Shown one piece after another: positions 1 through 11,100 of a stretch of DNA of 64,000 nt. The stretch spans positions 33,518,194 to 33,582,193 of the forward strand of contig CP136069.1 in the NCBI GenBank assembly GCA_032622095.1. Direction: 5' to 3'. The notes under the pieces were generated by a model. It had not been told where the DNA came from. It ran no database searches and saw only the letters and a list, made by a program, of their open reading frames with translations. The translations under genes and the position numbers were made by a program. Origin of the DNA: Siphonodentalium dalli (Eukaryota > Mollusca > Scaphopoda > Gadilida > Siphonodentaliidae). Every line of letters begins with the position of its first letter. The first letter of the stretch is position 1.

Positions 1-207
1 ATGTAAGGCGTGAATTTGTCCAGTCACTTGTAAACAGTTTTTGTTTAACATGTGAATCCGTACATCATGACTATACAGTACCAGTCGGAAGAAGTGCTAT
101 AATGAGGCGCGCGTTTATTGCGATATTGAGCGCGCTTAATTTCGAAAAGGGCACGATTATAGCGCAATACAAAAAATCTGTCGCGTTTATTATTGCGATA
201 CTGAACG
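1..207 (+). repeat. interspersed repeat family R1, copy A, left part
   Basis: This segment matches, in reverse complement, 45980-46192 with only scattered differences (for example the stretch around the words GTCCAGTCACTTG and GTACATCATGAC). It is interrupted at 207/208 by the hAT-like element and resumes at 4051. It contains the GCGATATTG motif repeated throughout this family. No coding capacity is seen. Confidence 0.8.
200..207. other. target-site duplication, left (ACTGAACG)
   Basis: Identical to 4051-4058. Together these bracket the hAT-like element and match the uninterrupted sequence in the inverted copy near 45980. Confidence 0.75.
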
Positions 208-1569
208 CACTGTGTGATGGTTCTTGACTGATTTATGGCGGTTCCTGATGATCCAAATTATACATTTTCGCGAGTTTTTGACAGTTAAAACGCAATTTGT
301 GAGCCATCTAGGTGATAATTCGATTAGTTTTTCATTCCCCTCATAATATATGGTCCCAAACAACGTAAACATAATAAAATCCTATTTTGCGACTAATAAC
401 AACGACGAAAACTGCGAATTGTGATATCTCGATCGGTTCTCTCCCGATCGAGTCGGTTCTCTCCCAATATAATCGGTTCTGTCCGGGAAATATGATGACT
501 ATTATCTGGAAGTATACGTGAAAATAACCAAGTGAGCACAACGAAATATCAAATATGTTGAATTTACACCACTTATGGTCAATTACGGTGAGTTACACTG
601 CCTTCTTATATATAATTATGTGTCAACAGTAGTAACAGAATTGTTCACTTTATTGTGACGCAAAGCATGCAATTTGTCATAAATGGTCAATGTGAACTGC
701 GAAGACTGATTTTTTTTCCCCAACAAACCAATCATAATGGTCGACTGATTCCAAATGGCCGCCACCTTTGTTTTAATATGGCCGCCACTTTTTTTCTTCA
801 AAATGGCCGCCACTGTTTTTTTTTTTAAGTCGCATTTTTCAGCTTGTATTAAACTTATACGAACCACGTGACTTCCATTCCTTATTCGAACATGGCAGCC
901 GCCCATGCAGAGGGGTTCATATAGGTGACCCATGCCATTTCTCGGTTCCTTTACATATTAAGGTCAAACAAAGGGTGCTGTAATTTGCCCCCCCCCCCCC
1001 CATGACGCCTTAAAACGTCACCACACACCCCACCCGATCCGAAATTGACGGCGGTCAACTGAATTTGGATCGGGGGAGTGTTTGTGGTGTCTTGTGGACG
1101 CATGTTTTTAAGTTGTCATTTCACCTTGAGGCAGTATGAACGATATTTGTGAGTGCGAGTCGATTTAGCCAGTCCGTATACCGGTATATAGTTTTTAATT
1201 AAGTTCGTTTTAACTCTATTTTGGGCTTACTTGTGCAATTTGGGTTATTTATATAAATGCTTCGTATACAAATTAGGAGCTAAGCATATACTAGCGTATT
1301 AACATTTCACTCGATGATATTTTGGATGGTTCGAGCGAAATTAAAACTATAATTAATAAAATTAAATAAATACACATAAAACATGGTCTATTCCCAATAT
1401 GTTGGTTCACAACTCCATGACAAAACATCACAAATTAATTAAAAAAGATTGTGTGCTTATTGCTTGGTTGTTTTATTTGTTCAGTCGTTCCTTGTTTACG
1501 TATTATATAGGGTTTTTTTGTTATTAGATAACATTTGATATTTTAATTTGATTTATTTCATTATTTATT

Positions 1570-1762
1570 CCTATGGGACCAAACTGGTTGGAAACTAAAA
1601 ATTGTAATCAGATGTAATCGAAAAGTAATAAGTTACATTTTACTAAAGTAATTGTAATCGTAATCAATTACATTTGAAAAAATGTATTCAATAATCGTAA
1701 TCATGTAAATCAAAAGTAATTGTAATCGTAATCGATACATTGGCATGTAATGCCCCAACCCT
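1570..1762. repeat. fragment of an older repeat ending CCAACCCTG
   Basis: Rich in AATCGTAATC / GTAATTGTAATCG words, it ends ATGCCCCAACCCTG. Read from the other strand this end is CAGGGTTGGGGC, a common hAT-type terminal sequence. The opposite end was not found, so only a truncated copy is claimed. Confidence 0.4.
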
Positions 1763-2239
1763 GGCTAGAATTGAACACATATCCCACACGGAACTTTCAA
1801 CCACGGACCTTCATTTACCAAATAAAGTCACTTGGTGGTTTGCGCTCCAAAATACGCGTAATAATAGTCGCTTCTGAAGTTTTCCAGATATAGAAATAGC
1901 TCGATAAACACTTGAAATACCGTTCTATGAGCAGTATATTAATGTCACAGAAAGACACATTTGAGTCATAAAAAATACAACTTTGAATCTGATGTTTGCA
2001 CGACATGGAACTGAAAAGAGCGTTCCGTGTTAGTCTATTCTTGATATGGTAGAAATAAAGAGCCTTTGTTTCACTTCTGTACGAAAAAAAACACAGCTGG
2101 AATAGGGCTCAGAGCATATGACGCCGGTACATATACTTATCAACATTTCTTGTATTTGCAACCAATTGTATACATCCTTAGAAATTACTTAGACACAATT
2201 TGGAAGCTCGAACGAGCCATGTCCATTTAAATTAACAGA

Positions 2240-3020
2240 ATGTCATGACAGTAGATGTCTAATTTCATTGGGTCAATTATGCGGGCGTGTACGATTATAT
2301 AGGATCCTATACCCAACATGACTTTCAATATGTTGTATCTGCCACTCGGAGTGAAGGTAATGCCACTTAATCTTCTGTTATAATAGATAGCTATTCTCTT
2401 ATTTCTTAATACACATGTTGGATTATGTAGGTAACATCCGCTGCACCCATTATCGGGTTTAAAACGTTTGTTACACACAACTAAATTATCCCAAAGTCCA
2501 GATATCATTCGAATAAATATCATGTAAAGAACCGTCACAGCCGTGATTACCTTGGAATAGAACCGTAACACTCATAAAAGTTGTGATTAGGCGGCTAATG
2601 CTCCAAATTACCGACACATATCGGGATATTTCCCGATCTATTTTACAGAAGAATAACACAGGTACAATTTATACTCAGTGTTCGTCTTCAGAATGCGTTT
2701 AACAGTCGGTATGCTACTGAAAACAAATTACGTTTACAAGGCTTTATTTTCAGTGATTACATGTTGATAATTACACGTTAACTCGCTATATCCGAGTTAA
2801 TTGTGATTTAAAGTTCAGGTTTCGGTAAAACGGCACTTATGCAGCCTATGTTCGTTCAAGAAAGTTTAATTTATTTAAGATATATATAATTATGCGTGAT
2901 TTTGTCCCGAAAATGATAATTTTTAATCATAAGGAACCAACCGTATCAAATCAGTCAAGAACAATCACAATACCGGTGATAGAACGACTTCCGATGTAAC
3001 AGTTCCTGCACAGTGATTGT
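2240..3020. repeat. internal tandem duplication of hAT-like element, copy 1
   Basis: This matches 3330-4050 imperfectly throughout: shared words include AACCGTCACAGCC, TTTTACAGAAGAATAACAC and GATAGAACGACTTCC. Copy 2 ends at the transposon terminus (CTACACAGTG), and copy 1 ends in the equivalent CTGCACAGTG. The internal copy therefore carries a second, buried terminus. Confidence 0.7.
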
Positions 3021-3329
3021 AAGATAAGCAATTTGTAACTGTTGAACATTTTGACCAAAGTTTGGGATATACACCAATTAAGCACCCCTCCCCAAGTATC
3101 CCCACGACCCCAATCACGTCATAACCTATCAATGATTTAGTTGAACGTTGAAGTTATATTCATTTCTGGGCGACAAACATGTGTAAATGTCCCTCAGGCG
3201 GACTTCAGAGGAGGAAATATGATGTCGCTGGCATTGAAATATTGTCACACCTGGATCTTTCAGTAAAGCCCAGATTAAGTAAATGAATATAACATCTCAT
3301 ATTCTCCTGAGAGCAGATTTATATTACCA

Positions 3330-4050
3330 TTGGTCATTTATATAGGCGGGCATGATTATGATACTATATTCATCGGGACTTTTAAAATTTTATTTCTGCC
3401 AATTAATGTCACTTAATCTCCCGAATTAGATATTTATTGTGTTATTTCTTAATATACCTGTTATATTATGCAAATTACATAAGCTACAGTCATTATCTGG
3501 TATAAAATGTCAGATACACAAGACGATTTTCGGACCAAAGTGCAGAAATCGTTCGAATAAATATCATTTACAGAACCGTCACAGCCATAATTGGTTTGAA
3601 ATAGAACCGTAACACGCACCGTGTTGATTACGAGGCCACATCCCCCAATTATCAACCCCTATCGGGATACTTTCTCAGCTATTTTACAGAAGAATAACAC
3701 GGATATACTTCATAGTCAGTGTTTGTCTTCGGAATGCGTTTCATATTTTATACGCCACGAAAAACAAAGAAATTGCGTCCACGTGGCATGATTTTCAGTG
3801 ATAACATATTCACGCGTTACCTCGCTAATACCGAGTTAATTGCGGTCTAGAGTTCAGGTTTCAATAACACGGCACTTATTCAGCCTCTGTTCATTCAGGA
3901 AAGTATAATATATTCAAAATATCTATAATTATGCGTGATTTTGTCACAAAAATGATTATTTTCAATCAGAAGGAACCGTAACAAATCAGGCAACAGCCAT
4001 CACAATACCGGCGATAGAACGACTTCCGGTGTAACAGTTCCTACACAGTG
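3330..4050. repeat. internal tandem duplication of hAT-like element, copy 2
   Basis: Second, terminal copy of the segment at 2240-3020. The two have diverged noticeably, with many substitutions and small indels, so the duplication is old compared with the insertion. Confidence 0.7.
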
Positions 4051-4058
4051 ACTGAACG
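4051..4058. other. target-site duplication, right (ACTGAACG)
   Basis: Identical to 200-207. The sequence continues CAAAATATTG as in the empty site. Confidence 0.75.
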
Positions 4059-4970
4059 CAAAATATTGCGATACTAAGCGGACTAAATTTCATACAGACC
4101 CCACAGTGTCATATTTATATTAGATAAATACTGTGCATATTGTGTTTTATATACATGTACTGTAGTGTATATATATCATTTACAACTATAATTATATACA
4201 AATCTAAACATTGTCTCTATTTACTAGTATGCAATAAACAATATAGAAGAAGCAATAATTTGATTTAAATGTCACAATTTTGAGCGCAAGATGTTGCAAC
4301 ATTAAGCGCGAAATATTGCGATATTAAGCGCAAAATATTGCAATAACATCACAAGCGGCGCGCTTATAAGTGTTTCCACTTGCAATATCATTGCGATATT
4401 GGGCGCGAAAATAGCGCGCTTAATATACCACTTCTTTTGACTGGTACTGTATATCAATAAAAGCCACAGTGTAGTTGGGATTCAAACCGTCAATGGGCGA
4501 TGACTTGGCGACAATGTTCTCCTATAGTCGCACATTTATCGATAACATTTGACAGCACTATGCATCAAACTGTATACATGTATCACGACACTTACTATCC
4601 ATTTCAATTAGTCAGCCAAAGATAGTTTGATAAGAACATCCAACCAATAGTGCACCCCGGTCCATAATTTGTCGTAATAACTTGGCAAATGACGATAATG
4701 TCTCATATCCACACGTTTCAACGAAAATTGATGAACACGGGATGAATTTGTCCGTGTAATTGTAAAGTTGTACTTGTAAGTTGGATTTGTAGATATGTGA
4801 TCATCCGTCACGGCGCGGGGTCAGTTCATTATTTACGGTGTTGTTGTTGTTGTTGTTGACATTGAAGCTCTTGTGAATAACTCTGGTGCGTACAGTATAT
4901 CCTCTCGTTTAAATGTACACGTATGTGCTTTTAAACAATCAGAACACTGTCAACTAGATTAACAGTTCAA
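4051..4970 (+). repeat. interspersed repeat family R1, copy A, right part
   Basis: Continuation of the R1 repeat after the hAT-like insertion. It matches 45000-45975 in reverse complement, including an ATAAACAATATAGAAGAAGC word and a segment near 4490 containing GGTTTGAATCC on the minus strand, which resembles a Pol III B box. The (TTG)n run at about 4840-4858 is replaced by other sequence in copy B. It might be a large SINE-like or MITE-like element. Its class is unknown. Confidence 0.75.
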
Positions 4971-5102
4971 GTATGTCCCGGACAGTTATTCCATTCATCC
5001 CGTTTAATTATTCTGTAGGGGTCGAGTTGTAAATATAGAAGGCGATGACTTCTCTGCTCGAGACTTCTCTTGGTCACGGTCGTTAAGACGCTTTGTGTGT
5101 TT

Positions 5103-5165
5103 ACCGAAGTTAAGCAACGTCGAGCTCGGTTAGTCCTTGGATGGGTGACCGGCTTTGGGATTCCT
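5103..5165 (+). pseudogene. 5S rRNA-like fragment (internal promoter half)
   Basis: CCGAAGTTAAGCAACGTCGA (5104-5123) and TTGGATGGGTGACCGGC are near-identical to the internal control region of animal 5S rRNA (box A to box C). The upstream half of a normal 5S gene (5040-5102) is not recognisable, and the 3' end runs straight into the GC-rich foldback element. It could be a 5S pseudogene or the head of a 5S-derived SINE. It is not a functional 5S gene as it stands. Confidence 0.7.
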
Positions 5166-5702
5166 ATGGAATCATATTAGGGCCACTTCCTAATGGCGCT
5201 TTCGGCGCGCGCCGAAAGCGACAAAAAGTGCGCCATTAGTAACGCGCCGAACGCGCCGAAAGCGACAAAAAGTGCGCCGAAAGCGACAAAAAGTGCTCTT
5301 TGTCGCTTTCGGCGCTTTCGGCGCGCGCCGAAACATACCCTAATGGCGCACTTTTTGTCGCTTCCGGCGCGAGCCATTAGGGAGTGGACCTAATAGTATG
5401 CCTAATGACAAAAAGTGCGCCATTAGTAACGCGCCGAAAGCGACAAAATGTGCGACGTTACGGCGCACATTTTGTCGCTTTCGGCGCGCCGAAACATGCG
5501 CTAATATCGCACATTTTGTCGCTTTCGGCGCGCGCGCCGAAAGCGCCGAAAGCGACAAAAAATGCGCCGAAAGCGACAAATAGTGCACCGTAACGGCGCA
5601 TATTTTGTCGCTTTCGGCGCGTTACTAATGGCGCGCTTTTTGTCGCTTTCGGCGTGCGCCAAAAGCGCCATTAGGAAGTGGCCCTAATAGGATTCCATAG
5701 AT
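5163..5702. mobile_element. GC-rich foldback (cruciform) element, copy 1
   Basis: Almost entirely inverted repeats of a CGCTTTCGGCGCGC / GCGACAAAAAGTGCG theme. The outermost arms pair over about 85 bp: the left, from CTATGGAATC through TTAGGGCCACTTCCTAATGG, mirrors the right, ending GGCCCTAATAGGATTCCATAG. The GC content contrasts sharply with the AT-rich surroundings. It resembles a foldback transposon or MITE with nested palindromes. Open frames in it are repeat artefacts. Confidence 0.75.
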
Positions 5703-5705
5703 TCC

Positions 5706-5767
<62 letters not shown>

Positions 5768-6111
5768 TCTTTCTCTATCTCTCTCTCTCTTAACTTTATT
5801 GAGGAATTAAAAGTGACTTGCCAAAACTTTTGCGAAGTGAAAATATTTTTTGCCAAATGTGAATTATTTTTGTTATTGGCAAATTTGGCAAGTGCTACAT
5901 GATCACCATCATTTTAGTACCCCAAAAGCTACAAACCTAACTAACGCATATTTCTAATGTCGATGTTCAGTAATCCAATCAAATGAACTCACACACTGAA
6001 CATGGATCTGGCAACACACAAAATAATTTAAACATTATTTACTATATTGTTATTATAATATTGTGTAGTAATTCTAAAGGGAGAGGAGCTACCTAAATTG
6101 TTATAATTTGT
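5210..6111 (+). repeat. ~900-bp tandem duplication, unit 1
   Basis: Unit 1 contains most of the foldback element, the CT run and about 330 bp of AT-rich sequence ending ATAATTTGTGCCCC. Unit 2 (6112-7013) repeats it with few substitutions. The junction CCCCGAAAGCG at 6113 joins the end of unit 1 to the start of unit 2. Confidence 0.85.
5703..5792 (+). repeat. (CT)n microsatellite
   Basis: Long CT dinucleotide run interrupted by a few T and A bases, directly following the foldback element. A shorter version follows copy 2 at 6624-6690. Confidence 0.95.
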
Positions 6112-6624
6112 GCCCCGAAAGCGACAAAAGTGCGCCATTAGTAACGCGCCGAACGCGCCGAAAGCGACAAAAAGTGCGCCGAAAGCGACAAAAAGTGCGC
6201 CGTTACGGCGCACTCTTTGTCGCTTTCGGTGCTTTCGGCGCGCGCCGAAACATACCCTAATGGCGCACTTTTTGTCGCTTCCGGCGCGAGCCATTAGGGA
6301 GTGGACCTAATAGTATGCCTAATGACAAAAACTGCGCCATTAGTAACGCGCCGAAAGCGACAAAATGTGCGACGTTACGGCACACATTTTGTCGCTTTCG
6401 ACGCGCCGAAACATGCGCTAATATCGCACATTTTGTCGCTTTCGGCGCGCGCGCCGAAAGCGCCGAAAGCGACCAAAAGTGCGACGAAATCGACAAATAG
6501 TGCGCCGTAACGGCGCATATTTTGTCGCTTTCGGCGCGTTACTAATGGCGCGCTTTTTGTCGCTTTCGGCGTGCGCCGAAAGCGCCATTAGGAAGTGGCC
6601 CTAATAGGATTCCATAGATTCCGG

Positions 6625-6662
<38 letters not shown>

Positions 6663-7013
6663 CTTCTTTCTCTATCTCTCTCTCTCTTAACTTTATTGAG
6701 GAATTAAAAGTGACTTGCCAAAACTTTTGCCAAGTGAAAATATTTTTTGCCAAATGTGAATTATTTTTGTTATTGGCAAATTTGGCAAGTGCTACATGAT
6801 CACCATCATTTTAGTACCCCAAAAGCTACAAACCTAACTAACGCATATTTCTAATGTCGATGTTCAGTAATCCAATCAAATGAACTCACACACTGAACAT
6901 GGATCTGGCAACACACAAAATAATTTAAACATTATTTACTATATTGTTATTATAATATTGTGTTGTAATTCTATAGGGAGAGGAGCTACCTAAATTGTTA
7001 TAATTTGTGCCCC
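6112..7013 (+). repeat. ~900-bp tandem duplication, unit 2 (with foldback copy 2)
   Basis: Second unit, highly similar to 5210-6111. It lacks the 5S-like fragment and the left-most arm of the foldback, so the duplication breakpoint lies inside the foldback left arm. The CT run is shorter here. Confidence 0.85.
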
Positions 7014-7864
7014 AATCCCAATTGTATTCAATGCTATCAAAGTGTGACGTCTGTGACCAGCACCGATTTCTATCGGAGATTCAACAAATCTGTCGGATAT
7101 TCGATACTGGCACGATACATCGCATCGAATACGATAGGGTGGCCTACATTGTATTCGATTCGATTGAAGTGAGACGTTTGTAATGGGCCGGATGAGCTTC
7201 CCCATATACACAACACAGGTTAACTTCCGTTTACGTTGATACAAAATTAGAGCATATCGGGAATTGAAAAAGCTTTGCCACCGCTGCATGGCTTATGGGC
7301 GCACCACGAACCTTACCGACTGAGTAACTGAGGACCCCAGTTTTTCAACTTAGTCGGTATTAAAAGCAGCAGTTTATTTCTGAATTGGATCCTCTTTATT
7401 GGATATATCAGCATAGAACAAAGTTGCTTCAGATACTTGAAATAATTATTACAATTGGCTTAGCGACAATGCTAGCTATCTCACTGGGTGCAGAACGTTT
7501 CGGCACCTGGTTTTCTGGAGAGGCGCATCGCACCAACTTCACTCATACAAGCTTCTGCCGGCTTGTGTATCCACACCTAGGGACATTTCTACATGAATGT
7601 TCATAACATGTTTTGCTATTCCGATCAGCATTCTTTCCTTAGCATTGGATGACTTGTGCTCTTTATTTGTTCACCATCGTTACCATTCGTTCCACCAAGT
7701 GTTTATTTTGTTACCATGTTACATGTTTTATCACATTTTATTGAAATAAAGAATAAAAAAAATTTAGTCTTCACTCATAATTTCGTTGGTCTGAAAATTA
7801 GCAGGTACGGAAACGTCCAGGTGACGAAACGTCCAGGTGCCGAAACGTCTAGTATTAAGCTCAC
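7014..7864. other. no gene seen; inverted copies of a CCAGGTGCCGAAACGT motif
   Basis: Intron sequence downstream of iGluR exon i. ACGTTTCGGCACCTGG near 7496-7511 is inverted relative to CCAGGTGCCGAAACGT near 7835-7850, and the latter sits in a short tandem CGAAACGTCCAGGTG run just after the exon donor. No coding feature is supported. Confidence 0.5.
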
Positions 7865-8186
7865 CTTGTGATAGCATTGCGCCGTACACGTACCACAACG
7901 CGTCGCAGAACACATGCAGTCCATCGGCCGTTCTGTTGGTTCTTGTATAGAACGGGTTATATTTCTCGATGAGGAAGAGTGTGATGCTGATGATTGGTAA
8001 CATGCTTACTGCCGTGATTAAAACAGGCCACGAGAACGGGTCACTCAGCTGCCTCCATTTACGTGCCATGGGATCTGGTTTCTTCATGGCGCCAGTGAGT
8101 TGCTCGTAGAAGTATGGGTAGCTGAAGTCCATGACATCGAGGCGCGCAGTGTCAATACTAAGTGGAGCCACAATCATGTCGACAGC
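7865..8186 (-). CDS. iGluR exon i: end of S1, M1, start of pore loop
   Basis: Exon of 322 nt, with acceptor TTGCAG and donor GTGAGC. It starts [17 protein letters not shown] and continues VMDFSYPYF. The Arg aligns with the ligand-carboxylate arginine, while the usual Thr two residues after Pro-Leu differs (SID). M1 is the hydrophobic run from about residue 50 ([19 protein letters not shown]). A Cys-containing linker follows, then pore helix [13 protein letters not shown]. Aligned with AMPA receptors, the Q/R-site residue is Ser. The exon ends in phase 1 inside the loop. The next exon, with M3 (a SYTANL-like motif), was looked for on the minus strand down to position 1 and not seen. Confidence 0.95.
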
Positions 8187-11100
8187 CTGCAAATGGATAA
8201 TATGCTGTTGCAAACTACAAGGTCCCGTTCAAAAGATTAACGCCAAGTTGTATATTTGCCGAAAATGTCACTACTTTCGTGGTTGTATTTCAATTAGTGA
8301 CCTGCAGTTCGTGTTCGATAGATAGTTGCATTTGGAACGCGGATACGGGTAACTGGCACAAATGCAAATGATCCACATGTTTGACGAAGGTCTGTTTTAT
8401 ATACATATACCAAAATAATCAACACAATTTCCATCTTCATACAATTTAGTTGTGCGACGAATGCCTCGACGTCACCTCGCACAATACAATGTCTCAAAAC
8501 ACTAGTAGGGCAGGTTAGCTCAATTAATACGATTTTGCATACCAGTGCCATATTTCAATTGGGAATACACCTTTAAAACATTAATACTGATAGTCAAATG
8601 CCACAAATTAATAAAGTGATACCTTAAAAACGAACTACTATATTATGTGTTAACTGTCAGATCAATATCGTTATACTACGGTACATGTACGAAACTTAGT
8701 ATTTATTGTATCATTCTCAATGTCAACAACTATCATAAATACAGACTTAACTACCTTTTAAAAATGCGTAATGAACGACTTACATGCACGCTACATTCAA
8801 ATTTGCTGAATTAACACAACATTTTACTACCTTAGTTAGTTCTAATTCATTCCTCTACCTGGGATGTTATTCTTTACTATCATGTGGGTAGTTAGAACTT
8901 TAACTACGTTGTACATGTAGTTAAAATATTAACTACCCTTGGAAGCTAAAAAATAACTAACTTTGAGTAATTTTAACTACCCAACAATTCATTTCTCAGA
9001 TTTAGATAATATCCATATTTTATGGTCTCGTACTTTAAGAGATAAAAAGTCTCCTTTGATATGTCATCGATTTCTCACTAGAATTTGAACAAAGGTGATT
9101 ACTTTGTACATATGTGTATGTTTCATTGTAAGCAAATTTCGTGTGACGCAGAAATGGCATGATTAAGTGAGCAGCATCACCGTGACTGTGGGTGATGGTA
9201 TGACGCCCCTTCCCCATATGTGTGTGCCTGCACAAAGGATTCCTAACTATTCAGTGATTATATCACGCCCACTTTTCTGTGTTTGGTATTCTGACAAAAG
9301 CTCCTATCACTTTATTATTCTAATAGGCCCCTCCTTTTCTATGTTCCATTTATCTTATAGGTCTTCCGATAAAAAGAAGGCTCCTCCTTTTCGCATTAGG
9401 GAATGTTCTGGAAGTTATCTGCCACGCATGGAGGTGATGAGTTGTATCATTTCAATGGAATGTTTCGACTTCTCGAATATTCTCAAACAAATTGCATCAG
9501 ACATAAAGATATTAGCAGTTAAGTTCAAAGGGTACAATCTTTTTACCCCGCCTAATGGTCCACTGTTATCTAAATGGAAATTTTATTAAATCATTTCCAA
9601 TATTCTCGAACAAATGCTTTCATTTACAAATATTCACAAACACGGACTTCAATCATTAAGCTTTTCTCTAACTACCCCTTTAACATTCGGTGGACTAATA
9701 CCTGTAATCGAGTTCTCATGAATCATTTAGCGCCTTACCGATAGACATTTGAACATTCAATAAAGCATATGCTAATTACCGCTAGGTAGAGAAAGCAGAA
9801 ATGTTCTAGAATTTGAAAAGAGAAAATAACAGAGCGTCTCTCCAAAGTCTATCAAAGCATATTCTCGAAGTCGTCACGTGGTCTGCCAGTTAGGTAATAA
9901 AACTCATTAGAATCGACTATGCACTTTAGCGTCCACTCGATAAAAACATTTGCCACCAGGCAGACAATTTTCTTACAATACAAGCAGATGCTTACACGCT
10001 GTAGAACATTGCATAGCAGCCAGTGCATTCAAAAGGCCGAGTATCACATGACCCCCACTGCATTTTGGAAGGTTCGCCAGGTGATCATAATATAAGCTTC
10101 AATTTGAATCCTAACATTTACTTATTTGCAGAGCCTTTGGTTTAATCTCATGTCAAAGTATTAGATAAACATTTCATATATTTTCATATTTATCCAACTT
10201 AAAGCATTTCTACTAACTGGTATATGTACGGACAGTTGAACCAATAATACAGATGCACACTGCTCGGGTCAGTTTGGTACACATGCGATGTTTTCTCTTT
10301 GAATCCACAGCTGTTAATATATATATATATATATATCTTTATTGAAAAGCACAAACATGTCAGTAAAAACCGCCCTAAGACACAAGCAAAGCTAATATCT
10401 GTCAAATTTAAACATCATTCACTTACCTACCTTATTACATTTGTAAACTTTAGCATACCCGCCCATACGCAAAATTTGAATCGAGAGGTGTTCTGCCTTA
10501 TAAATTATTCTGGGCGGACTTCTTCATTCCCATATGAGTCGTCAACCAACAGTTTTGCTAATGTATTACACCGGTATTATAGATTGTTATTTTCAATCTA
10601 ATTCATATTTGTGACCCGCCATATCAAATCCAGTCGTAAGTCGGGATTTTTTTTACCCTGTGCCAATGCATTCTCTTATATATGCGAAATTATTAAAATT
10701 GTTAGGCCAATGCATTCTCTTATATATGCGAGGCGACCTATGGTCGACTCGCATATATAAGAGAATGCATTGGCACAGGGTAAAACAAATCCCGACTTAT
10801 GACTTGATTTAATATGGCAGGTCACATATATCCTTATATATATATACGTTATGTATGAGGTACATGCCGGGACAGCAATGGGTTCGTCATCACTGACCTT
10901 TTCACATGAAATATTAAAGTTATCCACCTACATCGGCGCCCCTTAATGGGTTATGAATCACCATATGGGTCCGAATCCAAACCATTCTGATATAATTTAT
11001 CTGAATGCCAATCATAATCATTTGTACATTTCTACAAATTCATTGTATCCATGGCTTTATTATATTATTAATGGGCCAATAATGTTTTATATTTCTTCAC

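Larger units (their letters stand above)
208..4050. mobile_element. hAT-like non-autonomous DNA transposon, 3843 bp
   Basis: It is flanked by an identical 8-bp duplication, ACTGAACG (200-207 and 4051-4058). The ends read CACTGTGTGATGG and, in reverse complement, CACTGTGTAGG, so there is a short terminal inverted repeat. A subterminal block containing TGTGATGG and TGATTT is also shared. An 8-bp duplication is the hallmark of the hAT superfamily. No transposase frame is recognisable. Inside are a tandem-duplicated segment (2240-3020 and 3330-4050), AATGGCCGCCAC triplicates near 755-815, a poly-C run near 980, and an older inserted repeat ending near 1762 in CCAACCCTG. The empty site survives in copy B of the host repeat. 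Confidence 0.75.

Noticed and set aside
247-253. CTGATGA near the left end of the hAT-like element
   Set aside because: No GAAA partner or pairing helices nearby.
2227-2571. 114-residue minus-strand frame
   Set aside because: Inside the duplicated part of the hAT-like element and broken in the second copy, so not conserved.
5177-6510. Many overlapping frames on both strands
   Set aside because: Produced by GC-rich inverted repeats that lack stop codons. The predicted proteins are only Arg/Ala/Lys-rich repeat translations.
7385-7606. 73-residue plus-strand frame with a hydrophobic segment
   Set aside because: No known domain. It overlaps the CGTTTCGGCACCTGG repeat and lies antisense in a receptor intron.
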